A stretch of 64,000 bases of DNA. Origin: Psococerastis gibbosa (Eukaryota; Arthropoda; Insecta; Psocodea; Psocidae). The stretch is from NCBI GenBank assembly GCA_963971405.1, contig OZ020489.1:12772001-12836000 (forward strand), in the 5' to 3' direction. Positions 55,167 to 64,000 of the stretch are shown in pieces. Positions within the stretch are counted from its first letter, which is position 1; every line of letters starts with the position of its first letter. The notes under the pieces are model-generated. The model was not told the DNA's origin and did no database searches. It saw only the letters and a list, made by a program, of their open reading frames with translations. The position numbers and the translations under genes were made by a program.

Positions 55167-55623
55167 AATAATAATAATTGTGTATTGACCAGAACTTTGA
55201 CAACTACAATAGACATTTAAGATAAAATAAATAAATTTCCTATAGTACATCATTGACGGCAATGAGCGTAAGCCCATATAACCAAAAAATGTACCCTATG
55301 TCCAGATTGTGTTAGTAGCCTGCGTGCTAAGCAATCGCTTCAATTCTTCAATTATGTTCATATGTCTTGAGATTACGCTGTGAAGTCGTACCTATGTACG
55401 GTATACCTCACCACAACAAATGTGAGTTTCAAGTTTCAAGCTGCCACTTTGAAAAGACGTAGAAGCTGGCAAGTGTCATTTTTGCCCGTAAAAGTTATAG
55501 GCTACTTTTGAAACTGTTTGAAGTGATGTAAAGCAGGCAATGCGCATAATATAACACACAGTATGTATGGAAGAAAAGATGATCAAGTGATTTTAAATGA
55601 ATTTTAAAGTTTTGTTCCTTCAG

Positions 55624-55668
55624 ATGGTCACCCGCAGCAGCAGCGGCACCTGCATCGGACTCTCAACC
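55624..55668 (+). CDS. Gene 2 small exon, Ala-rich
   Basis: The acceptor TTCCTTCAG and donor AACC|GTAAAT enclose 45 nt, symmetric in phase 2. Reads WSPAAAAAPASDSQ and a split Pro. Open version of the exon at 49961-50008. The donor is below consensus at +5, so the exon may be used only sometimes. Confidence 0.5.
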
Positions 55669-55779
55669 GTAAATGTGCTTAACTTAACACTTCATAGAAG
55701 CACAAAGTAATTTATTTACATCAACGAACAGAAAAATAAAGAAAATGTCGGAACTGTAGTAGTGGGGAGGGAGTAGTGG

Positions 55780-55875
55780 TACAGACTCCGACTTTCATCC
55801 GAAAAGTTGTTGGTTTGAGTCACACACTTGATGCATTTTTGGCCATGTTTCGGAGGGCATGTAAAGCAGGCAATA
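55780..55875 (+). mobile_element. SINE head and body fragment
   Basis: GTAGTGGTACAGACTCCGAC, a B-box-like TTGGTTTGAGTCACACA and GGAGGGCATGTAAAGCAGGC. It stops inside the body, where the tandem exon unit resumes. Confidence 0.6.
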
Positions 55876-55951
55876 CACATATAAATGCAGTATGTATGAA
55901 AGAAAAGAAAATCATGTGATTTTAATGAATTTTAAATTTTTGTTCCTTCAG

Positions 55952-55990
55952 GTTGACACCAGCGACAAATACACCCCCAGCCGACTTACC
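55952..55990 (+). CDS. Gene 2 small exon
   Basis: Acceptor TTGTTCCTTCAG, donor TTACC|GTAAGTG. 39 nt in the same symmetric phase; reads LTPATNTPPADL and a split Pro. Flanking intron matches the 55624 unit, so it is a further diverged duplicate of the small exon. Confidence 0.5.
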
Positions 55991-56425
55991 GTAAGTGTAA
56001 TTAACTTAACACTCCTCTGAAGCAACAGTTATTTATTCACTTCAAAGAAAATTCACTCACTTCAGTAATATGGTCAAAAGTAGGGCTCTAAATAGCTTTT
56101 AGGGTAGGAAAAATTGTCCAAGTGGAAATTGAACACCTTTGGTAGGTACCTATCACCGGTACCTTTCATTAAACCCCGCCATGTGCAAGACGAGTGGACA
56201 AGCGAACCAGTTATGATCCACTTGTTTGAAATAAATAAAATCATTTGAGAAAGACAATGTATGCATATTATGCAGTACCTAAGTTACTAATTTACAACAA
56301 GGTACGGTATATCTTCGTCCTCATTGGCGCAATTGTGAAATGCGAGGATATTTGTTAGATTTAGAGGGCATGACAAAACGGGGCTATACAGTAGTTTTAA
56401 TCCATTTGTTCAATTGTTGTTCCAG

Positions 56426-56557
56426 ATCTGACGGGAGGCCGATGGAAATCAGCCCGGAGACCTGGGCCGTTTGGTTGTGGTGGGGTGCCATCTCCGTAAT
56501 GGTCCCCACCGTGCGGCCCCCCCTACCCGACCGCCAATATCCCGCAGTTGCGGAACA
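56426..56557 (+). CDS. Gene 2 exon with Trp-rich segment
   Basis: The acceptor TTGTTGTTCCAG and donor GAACA|GTAAGTG bound 132 nt, symmetric in phase 2. Reads SDGRPMEISPETWAVWLWWG, then AISVMVPTVRPPLPDRQYP and AVAEQ at the joint. ETWAVWLWWGAISVMVP is hydrophobic enough for a membrane-associated or buried segment about 17 residues long. It is the first of two Trp-rich patches in the protein. High GC against AT-rich introns supports coding. No known domain comes to mind. Confidence 0.6.
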
Positions 56558-57143
56558 GTAAGTGTCACCAACTTTATTAAAAGGACCTCTTTCGCATAGG
56601 AAATTTTGTTGTTATGTTGTTAAATGTTGGGCAAGTTTTTAGACGTTCGGAGATGCATTCCAGATCCATTGAGCTATCAAAAATCAGATACCAAGGTATC
56701 ATTTATATTCAACAATATAATGATACAATAGTAACTCTTTGTACCATATGCGGTTATTTCTATACTTTGGGAATGGGAATATCGTGACAGCTCATAATTC
56801 TTGTATGAATTTGAATATGAGCAAATCTTATCATTTATTTTTCCTGAAACGCATTTCACTGTCTGGCAGCAACTTTATAGGTAATGATTCTCCAAGATAC
56901 CTACAAACCTTGCAGGTCAACGCCGCGCCGCGCCACCGAATATGCGTGGACCGAACGTTTGCAAGTGACGTAACCCTTTTCTTTAGCCAGTACTGCACAA
57001 AATGTCTTCTCTTCGAAACGCCTGCCTGTTAAGTGACTATTTCGATTTGAAGAAATTCGGCATAAAAGACTATGGGGGGGGGGGGGGGAAGGTGGTGTAC
57101 CGAATCGGACATTGTGACCACTTATCCGTTGTTTGTATTTCAG

Positions 57144-57191
57144 GCCCTTGCTGCCCCCAGTCGAGGAGGAGGAGGAGGAGGAGGAGGAAGG
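57144..57191 (+). CDS. Gene 2 exon, polyglutamate
   Basis: Acceptor TTTGTATTTCAG, donor GAAGG|GTAAGTG. 48 nt, symmetric; reads PLLPPVEEEEEEEE and a split Gly. The (GAG)n DNA is prone to slippage, so length may vary between individuals. The 5' intron flank is homologous to that of 51321-51446 and carries a long G-run (57073-57089) that is absent there. Confidence 0.5.
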
Positions 57192-57710
57192 GTAAGTGCT
57201 GTGAAATATTGTGTGGAACTTATAGTTTTCCTTGAGTTCTATAAAGGAGAGATGAGACAAATCCCCTGCGAACAACCATTTGTTGAAGTTACCTACATTT
57301 TTGGCGTGAGCGAAGGCCCCATCTATCCTATATTGAACTTACACATTGAATACAGTATTTATTCGTGCGAAATTAAGAAATATAAATTAAAATATTTATA
57401 TTTATAAATTTGCAATAAGGGGGAATTAACCATCAACGTGAAAATTGAAATTTTTATAAAAATTCTTCTGTTGCGATGGCCAGCCGTGATTAGCTTTGCT
57501 GACGGGACGGGATTCAGTTGATCTCTTATTATTATTATTATTATTATTTAACTTCTAAACTTTGCTGTGAAGTCTCCGTGATACAGTCTTAGAAGTCTCG
57601 GAATATAAGTTTGTAAGGTCACGCCCAGATTCTGCTGCTTAATTATCTGACTCCGGCCTTTGCAATTACATTGTGCGCCTGTAATAATTCTGCTATTTTC
57701 ACTCTTTTAG

Positions 57711-57930
57711 CCTGCACCAGCAGCAACCACACCAGCAGCAACCACACCAGCAGCAACCACACCAGCAGCAACCACATCAGCAGCAACAACCTGAGAGCGA
57801 CAGCGAAAGCGACCCTCCCCCGTCCCCGTCCCCCGACCCTAGGAGGCGACGGCGCACGGAGCTTCAGCTCCTAACGGACAATGGAGATTGGCTGTGGTGG
57901 GAGGGTTTAGACACCCTCCCAGCAGTCAGG
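57711..57930 (+). CDS. Gene 2 exon: HQQQP repeats, Ser/Asp, basic and Trp patches
   Basis: The acceptor TTTCACTCTTTTAG leads into five LHQQQP/HQQQP repeats, then ESDSESDPPPSPSPDP (an acidic, CK2-like stretch) and RRRRRTELQLL (possible nuclear localisation signal). It ends DNGDWLWWEGLDTLPAVR. Two ends are possible. A donor at 57931 (CAGG|GTAAGG) leads in phase 0 to 58403 and 58519. Read-through instead adds VRRAPSRYGL and stops at TAA 57961-57963, with AATAAA signals at 58162 and 58169. The repeat DNA is an 18-bp-scale tandem array. The function is unknown. A nuclear, low-complexity regulatory or scaffold protein is a guess. Confidence 0.6.
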
Positions 57931-58161
57931 GTAAGGCGCGCCCCAAGCCGCTACGGTCTGTAAATTTTTTTTTTTTTTTTTTAGGATGTTTCTGAATGAA
58001 TCAATATTGCCATTGGTACCCTGGCTTTTTTTCCAATTTTGTTATAATCACATTTAAAAAAAACCTTCATTAGGCCTAATAATATAATATAAGCATTACT
58101 TATCCATGCGTGTACGGGTTACCCACAAACTTAAAAATTCTTTAAAAAGCAATTCAATTAA

Positions 58162-58174
58162 AATAAAGAATAAA
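58162..58174 (+). promoter_or_regulatory. Two AATAAA polyadenylation signals
   Basis: AATAAA at 58162-58167 and 58169-58174, about 200 nt after the read-through stop at 57963. They would suit the shorter gene 2 transcript. In such AT-rich DNA the motif can occur by chance. Confidence 0.35.
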
Positions 58175-58402
58175 ACATTCAAAAGTGATGGTTGGCAATG
58201 AGTTGGTATCACGCTGTTATGGTATCATGCCTACTACTATAGTAGGCCTATAACGGGGAAAAAATGGGGCCTCTATAGTTAGCCTGAAAGACGTTTTAAC
58301 CCATAAAAAGTGGTCTATTATAAATCAATTTTAACTGTTTTTTTAACTTTTAAGAATATTTTAATTTTGTATGTTTTTAATATTATTTTGTTCTTTACAC
58401 AG

Positions 58403-58420
58403 CCCAGCACAGCTACTGTA
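58403..58420 (+). CDS. Gene 2 18-nt microexon
   Basis: Acceptor TTCTTTACACAG, donor GTA|GTAAGTCT. Six codons (PSTATV) in phase 0, matching the donor at 57931 and the acceptor before 58519. Strong signals on both sides of only 18 nt, with frame kept on both sides, are unlikely by chance, though not impossible. Confidence 0.4.
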
Positions 58421-58518
58421 GTAAGTCTGAAAAACAATTTTAACTTTTGAAAATTTTATCACTTATTACTACATTTAATTTGATGATAGCAACTGATGCT
58501 GGATTCATTTTATTTTAG

Positions 58519-58584
58519 CATGGTCGTTTTTCGCAGCTTGATTACCCTACCTCTTTTCTCCTGAAAGTGGCATTTTTTTGGTAG
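58519..58584 (+). CDS. Gene 2 possible last exon
   Basis: The acceptor CATTTTATTTTAG is followed in phase 0 by HGRFSQLDYPTSFLLKVAFF, then Trp and TAG (58582-58584). Gives the longer product a hydrophobic C-terminus. Block D copy 3 begins at this point, just as block D follows the last exon of gene 1. Confidence 0.4.
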   Translation, partial: HGRFSQLDYPTSFLLKVAFFW

Positions 58585-60925
58585 AAGGACCTCGAAGCAT
58601 CCAGATTGGTAGGAAACATGACATGGGAATACCTGCAGATCCTACAACACGCCTTGCACAGTGTATGTTGTGTGTGTTGCATGCACATATGATGTGTCTG
58701 ACCTGCATTACATGCCGCCGTTGAGGAAGTAGCAGCTTTGGAAGCAACGCTGCCATTCTCGGTTTGCTATATCTTGGCGCCCAGAGCTAATGTACGAGTA
58801 TGTATTGATGATAAGGCTCGATAGCGTCAGTAGCTACTTGACTTATCGGTTGCTGCTGCGTACACCCTGCGATGTATGCCAGATAAGGTCTTCTTCATAC
58901 GGGGCTGAGGAGATCTTCTAACGTGTTTTTCTGAAGATTGCTTTGCAAAATGAACAACAGCTAGCCTATAAGTCCTTCAAAGCTAGTTTAACTTCAGTTT
59001 GGCATACGGCTGGGTAATTGGAGTGGATTATTGGAATAACCCAGTCAAGTGTAGAGTTGTATAACGAACCAACGATCGTAGCTGAGCACAATCAATGCAT
59101 ACATTTTGGATGGACGGTTCACCTAGAGAACTCCAGACAGATGAGCGATGAAGGTTTGCAGCCCTGGCATGACCTACCATATTCATTTAGTAACTTGGTT
59201 AATTCTTCTTCAGGTATGTAACAACGTGTTAGGTCTTCTGCCATTCTTTGCATCCCTCCTTTTCATCAATAACTCCATTTCCCAATACTTTGTCCAATCC
59301 ATCTTCCCATGGCAATCCATGCACTTTTGAAGCTTCTTTCTCCCTCTAGCCTACGCTCTACACGCTACAGCACTTCATCATTGGTGAGCCCAGCAATCCC
59401 CGGGATTTTTAACATTTTAATGTACCACCGCATGGCCAACGCTTCTCTCTCGACCACCAAGTATCATACTTTCCGAGTTGCAAGTGCAATGTTTCTTGGT
59501 TTTAATATCATCTTTATTTTTTTTTCTTCCTCTTCCCTCTTAGTGCCGCGTGCACAGCGTGAGGGGGTCGTCCCGGACCCATTTCTTAAATTATACCCGG
59601 TCAGTAACCAACGTGTTGTACTTATATCTTCTTCCTGTTACTTCTCCTGTCCAGTGTTATCAGCAATCCTCACAGAAACTTAACTTCATCCACATGTTCT
59701 ATATGCATCTTTAGTTAGCATTTGTAACCAAGGTGTTAAATTAACGTGGCATGGTCATGCTAAGACTACTGGATGTGGAAGCCAAAGTGGACGCACTTCA
59801 GAAGAGCCCAGACTTTGACTTCCTCAGGCAGTTGGGAGAGTCTATAGGGCTAGGTGAAGTGACTGTGAAATTGATAATTGACCAAGATGGAAAACATCGT
59901 GAAGTGCTTATGCTTACAATAGGTCTTTGGTGAAGTGAAATTATGATTTGATGAAGGCAGGAAGAAAGAAGAGGATATTTTTTCGACATTGTGATGTAGT
60001 TGGACCCTAAGTGAAGTGAAGTGAAGTGAAGTGAAGTGAAGTGAAGTGGGGACGCTTCCCAGCTGCCTCAGGTGATATTTTACTGCTATTGAAGCATGGC
60101 TCTTTCCCAACAGCAGCGCCCACGGAACCTTCTTAATTCAGAGTTCCTACTAACCTCCTCTGTGTGAGGTGCCCTTTAGATGTGTTCTGAACACCAAAGT
60201 TTGCTTTTCTTGGACTCAGCTACCATTATTGCTCCGCTATACAACTCTTACACCAAACTGTTAGTTCCTATCGCCGCTTTATTGCCCATTGGCTATATAT
60301 AGACACTGGCCAGTTCACTGGCGTTTAGGCGAATTACAATATGAAACTACAGGAACTCACCGCATTCCATGAACTGAATTTCAACCCAAGCGATTAAGTC
60401 ATTGCTTGAGATCGAAGACGAATTGTCCGATAACCATGTGAATACATTGTCATTCATGTAGTTGTCTTATAGATTCATCACAGATACCAAGGAGTGGCAT
60501 AACGTTTGAAGAGCTTGTACGCTGCAGGAGTTCAGGGTGCGAAGATTCCTTTTCTAAAAACACGTTTTAAGAATTCTACTCGGCGCCTTAGGAAGTTGAT
60601 CTGCAACTGGTGCAGATGGGGGGGTGTATCGCACGAATGCCGCCGATGAATTAAGTCGTTACTGAGCTGAATCTTATCATTAATAGTATAGTAGCTTGTA
60701 CGGGATCTAAGATTCAGCACGTTGAGAATGAAGAGCGCAGTTTTTAAAGCTGGTGCATCCTCAGGCAGCATGCACTGCAGGTTAGACACAGAGTATGTGC
60801 TACAACATATATAGCATGAACCGTGCATGGCATGATGTGGGATCAGTAAGGATTTCCCAGTTATGTTTCCCACCAACCTAAATGTTTTAAGGTCCCGATA
60901 TTAAGAAATGCTGCTTTCCTAAGGA
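58580..60925. repeat. Block D, copy 3
   Basis: Same order and orientation as 9191-11112 and 21705-23870 but more diverged. Contains TGTATGCCAGATAAGGTCTT, a (GTGAA)n microsatellite at 60010-60048 and GCGAAGATTCCTTTTCTAAA. No coding supported. Confidence 0.7.
59300..59760 (-). mobile_element. Decayed LINE reverse-transcriptase fragment in block D3
   Basis: The minus strand reads EALAMRWYIKMLKIPGIAG then LTNDEVL before a stop. This lines up with EAFEVWCYRKMLNITWMDRV and TNEEVL of the 52199-53217 LINE. The + frame at 59309-59683 is its shadow. Confidence 0.7.
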
Positions 60926-60962
60926 GGAAAGATTAGGCTTCAATCAAGCTGCTCTTTAAATA

Positions 60963-61712
60963 AAAACCCATTAGTGTCCTGAATTATTTTGGTATTTCCA
61001 TTTTAATGTTTACGCCGATTTTACAGTTTTTAAACGGTTTTTACATTTCTCGAGAATTAGGTAGCGACCAATGGCCACATGCATGAAAACCCATTAGTGT
61101 CCTGAATTATTTTAGTATTACCATTTTATTGTTTACGCCGATTTTACAGTTTTTAAACGGTTCTTACATTTCTCGAGAATTAGGTAGCGACCAATGGCCA
61201 CATGCATGAAAACCCATTAGTGTCCTGAATTATTTTAGTATTTCCATTTTAATGTTTACGCCGATTTTACAGTGTTTAAACGGTTTTTACATTTCTCGAG
61301 AATTAGGTAGCGACCAATGGCCACATGCATGAAAACCCATTAGTGTCCTGAATTATTTTAGTATTTCCATTTTAATGTTTACGCCGATTTTACAGTGTTT
61401 AAACGGTTTTTACATTTCTCGAGAATTAGCTAGGTAGCGACCAATGGCCACATGCATGAAAACCCATTAGTGTCCTGAATTATTTTAGTATTTCCATTTT
61501 AATGTTTACGCCGATTTTACAGTTTTTAAACGGTTTTTACATTTCTCGAGAATTAGGTAGTGACCAATGGCCACATGCATGAAAACCCATTAGTGTCCTG
61601 AATTATTTTAGTATTTCCATTTTAATGTTTACGGCGGTTTTACAGATTTAAAACGGTTTTTAAATTTCTCGAGAACTAGGCGGTCGCTGCGGCGACCACT
61701 GGCCACATGCCC
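60963..61712 (+). repeat. Tandem repeat, 123-bp unit, six copies
   Basis: Units begin at CCCATTAGTGTCCTGAATTA at 60967, 61090, 61213, 61336, 61463 and 61586. Period is 123 bp, except one step of 127 caused by a 4-bp insertion. Each has GTTTACGCCGATTTTACAG, TTTCTCGAGAATTAGGTAGC and CAATGGCCACATGCATG. The central units are almost identical. The last is diverged, as expected at the edge of an array kept uniform by exchange. Confidence 0.95.
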
Positions 61713-62322
61713 CAAGCCATATACGAGGATGGTCTGACAAGTTTCCATTATGATTTACTAGAGAAGAGATGTGCGAGAGAAAATTCCAAAGTCGAAACTC
61801 CAGTGTGAAACAGATGAGGAGCAAACTTTCAAAATGTCACAAATCCAAGAAATTTAAAAATTGATTTAATCATCAATTTCCCATCTTGAAGAAGAGTTGC
61901 ATCTGGGTTGCTAATCAAAACAAACAAAATCAAAAAAATCCCCGAAATGAAAACTTGAGAATTAAATAAATCTAGTTCGGTAGCATGAATATACTTTTCT
62001 CAGTAAATTATAGGCTAATCTATACTGCTGTTAAAATCGTACAACCTCACTATTTCGGACTATTTTTTTCAAAGACCCCGGTCCCCCTGTTTGGAGCAAT
62101 ATGACTATGCATTCCTTTGCAAACTTTCCTGCTGTAAGCCCCACGTTTTGCATTTCAAATTTTCAAATTTTTGGATGCCATATTATTTTTATGAATTGAA
62201 GCATTCTTTTCTAAGCTTTGTAAAATCCACCCCTTACAGCTGTTAAAATAAAACCACAAACCACCGTAAAGCCACACTATTTTGCACTTATATTTTCAAA
62301 TTATGTTAAATTCAATATTATT
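61713..62322. other. Non-coding, one family B scrap
   Basis: CAAAGACCCCGGTCCCCCTG near 62072-62091 is a piece of family B. Nothing else recognised. Confidence 0.35.
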
Positions 62323-63169
62323 GCTTTCCAATTTATACGTAGTATAAGGAAAGCTTTGTGATGGTCGAAATTTTCGATTCCGAGATTTCAACGGATTTAC
62401 ACGTTTTGAGGTCCCAGGAACCCAAAAAAGTGGTTTTTACAAAATGTCTGTCTGTCGGTCGGTCTGTCTGTTCGTCGATTTCCGGGCAAACTACTCAGTG
62501 GATTTGAGTGAAATTTGGCATGTAGGTTCACAAAAATCATACCTCGGGACCATTTTTTTTTTTTGGGCTAACTCAATTTGGGGGGGTTTTATTTTCAAAA
62601 AACTCCAAAAAAACGTCTAAAAAAATTATTTCTCAAAAACGGCTCCAACGATTTCTTTTAAATTCTCGTAGATTGTAGTCGTTATTAATGTTGACAAAAT
62701 GCAGGGGGTCGCTTGCCCCTTGATAGTTTGCTTCTGGGGGTAAAAAAATAAAAATAACTAAATTTTAATGAAAAAATGACTAAAAAATGCGAAACCTTTC
62801 TATCGATGATTTCTAGCTTCAACCATGTTTTAGGTGTTAAATTGAGTAACGAAACCGGATAGGTTGCTTTCCCAAAAAAATATTTGGTTTTGCCCAAAAA
62901 ATTATTTTTTGAAAAAAATGATACAAAATTCGCGCTCAAATGCATTGCATGCCCTGCCATTATTGCTGTGTGGTAATTAATGTGTTTGTTTGACCTATCG
63001 AGAATTTACCTCACTTCCAGTGACGTCAGGTGGACAACCGCCCCCCCCCCCCCCGAGATATCGGAAATTTAACCATAGGAAAAATATTTGCCATAAAATT
63101 ACTAATTTTCTCTATCTAATAATTTTGATAAATTGGAAAGCATGTTCGAGTGAACTCGGACCGGTTCTT
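62323..63169 (+). mobile_element. TIR family A, best full-length copy
   Basis: Begins GCTTTCCAATTTATACG and reaches the inverted ATAAATTGGAAAGC at 63128-63141, then the conserved tail ACTCGGACCGGTTCT. Inside: GATGGTCGAAATTTTCGATT, an (A)AATGTCTGTCTGTC run, a G-run near 62580, GACGTCAGGTGGACAAC and a C-run near 63040. No transposase. Because the inverted repeat lies inside the 3' edge, the true ends and the mover are uncertain. Confidence 0.85.
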
Positions 63170-64000
63170 TCTACACTGTCGACACCGTCGTAATGTCATC
63201 ATTTCGTTTTGGTTCTCACATCCGCGAAATATTATAAGCCTGTGCTCGCACCGAAGCTAAATCCTCCAATAAATTGACGTTTGATGTGCCTATGCTATCA
63301 TATATACGAGTAACACCATAAACTCTAAAGAATACACTATGTACAGTTGAATTCTCAAGAAATAAATTTACACTAGATAGGATCACAGTCACCACAGCCA
63401 CCCCCGAATAATAATCCTGGCTACGGGCTTGCCTTCAATACGATCCGATCAAAAAAATGTGAACATATCCAATGTTACTCTCTATTACTACAAACGAGAT
63501 GCATTCAAAAAGGCACAACTCCAAAATAAAAGTGGCCCTATCTTCATTGCCGGTCATCGAAAATCTATCATATATTAGTTAACCCTACTTGTGGTTATTA
63601 AAATATAATCAAGCTATGATTCCACAAAAATGTGTTATAATTATTATTATGTATAAAAATGTGTTATAATTAAGCCGAAATATGTTTTTCGTGTTTCCTG
63701 AACAATTTACGAAAATGGATTAGTGCCGTTTTGAAAGTTTGCTCCTCAAATAAGAAATGATGAAAATGGTGAAATCGCTATTGGAGAACTTGCTGAACAC
63801 ATCATCACATCTCGATTGTCAGCTTTGTTCCTCAGTTTGCGCCATACATTTTTTTTTAGCTGTTTAGGGCGTGAGATTTATCCCATGCTAATGAAAAAAA
63901 ACCGCATAGGTATTGACTTACTCAAAGGCTTGTAAAACAAACACTTGTCGATTCCGAAATGGCTTAAATTTTGGGGAGCGCCTGTAGCAATAGTACTCCC
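63170..64000. other. Non-coding, nothing recognised
   Basis: AT-rich. A direct repeat of AAAAATGTGTTATAATTA lies near 63627 and 63657. No exon or element ends. Confidence 0.4.

Noticed and set aside
57002-57407. Overlapping plus frames around the polyGlu exon
   Set aside because: They run through the G-run and introns without splice logic; only the 48-nt exon fits the gene 2 phase.
60963-61712. CRISPR-like array
   Set aside because: The units are 123 bp and contiguous with no variable spacers; it is an ordinary tandem repeat in a eukaryotic genome.

Overview
This is eukaryotic DNA, most likely from an invertebrate animal and possibly an arthropod. It is AT-rich, has spliceosomal introns with GTAAGT-type donors, tRNA-derived SINEs, non-LTR retrotransposon fragments and very many small hAT-like DNA transposons. 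No rRNA gene, intact tRNA, CRISPR array or operon is visible. Most long open frames here are accidents inside repeats. The real coding signal is a series of short GC-rich exons on the + strand, found by matching splice sites, codon phase and paralogous copies.

Gene 1 (about 2.3-8.0 kb, +) has exons at 4690-4893, 5539-5662, 6389-6588 and 7784-7986 whose phases join exactly. Less certain 5' exons lie at 2318-2547 and 2784-2993. The last two exons together encode a BESS-like helical motif, and 2784-2993 contains a stretch like the last helix of a MADF domain. A decayed MADF-BESS regulator is my best guess. Frameshifts and an in-frame TGA suggest a pseudogene. The locus is tandemly duplicated: 4.7-13.5 kb corresponds to 14.6-26.3 kb. 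The second copy has exons at 14633-14761, 17226-17454 and 21173-21345. The paralogous introns serve as empty sites that date several transposon insertions.

26-45 kb is mostly repeats: hairpin MITEs, hAT-like MITEs, a roughly 830-bp TIR family (family A), a 1-kb long-TIR element, palindromes, SINEs and LINE scraps. One isolated candidate exon lies at 27710-27917.

Gene 2 (45.5-58.6 kb, +) is a multi-exon gene I do not recognise. Its exons at 45544, 46983, 51321, 51987, 55624, 55952, 56426, 57144, 57711, 58403 and 58519 join in consistent phase. The product is rich in Pro, Gln and Glu with two Trp-rich patches. Its introns hold tandem duplicates of one tiny exon, a hairpin MITE, hAT elements and an antisense LINE with a long reverse-transcriptase frame.

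58.6-64 kb holds a third copy of a block that also follows gene 1 in both duplicates, a six-unit 123-bp tandem repeat and another family A element.
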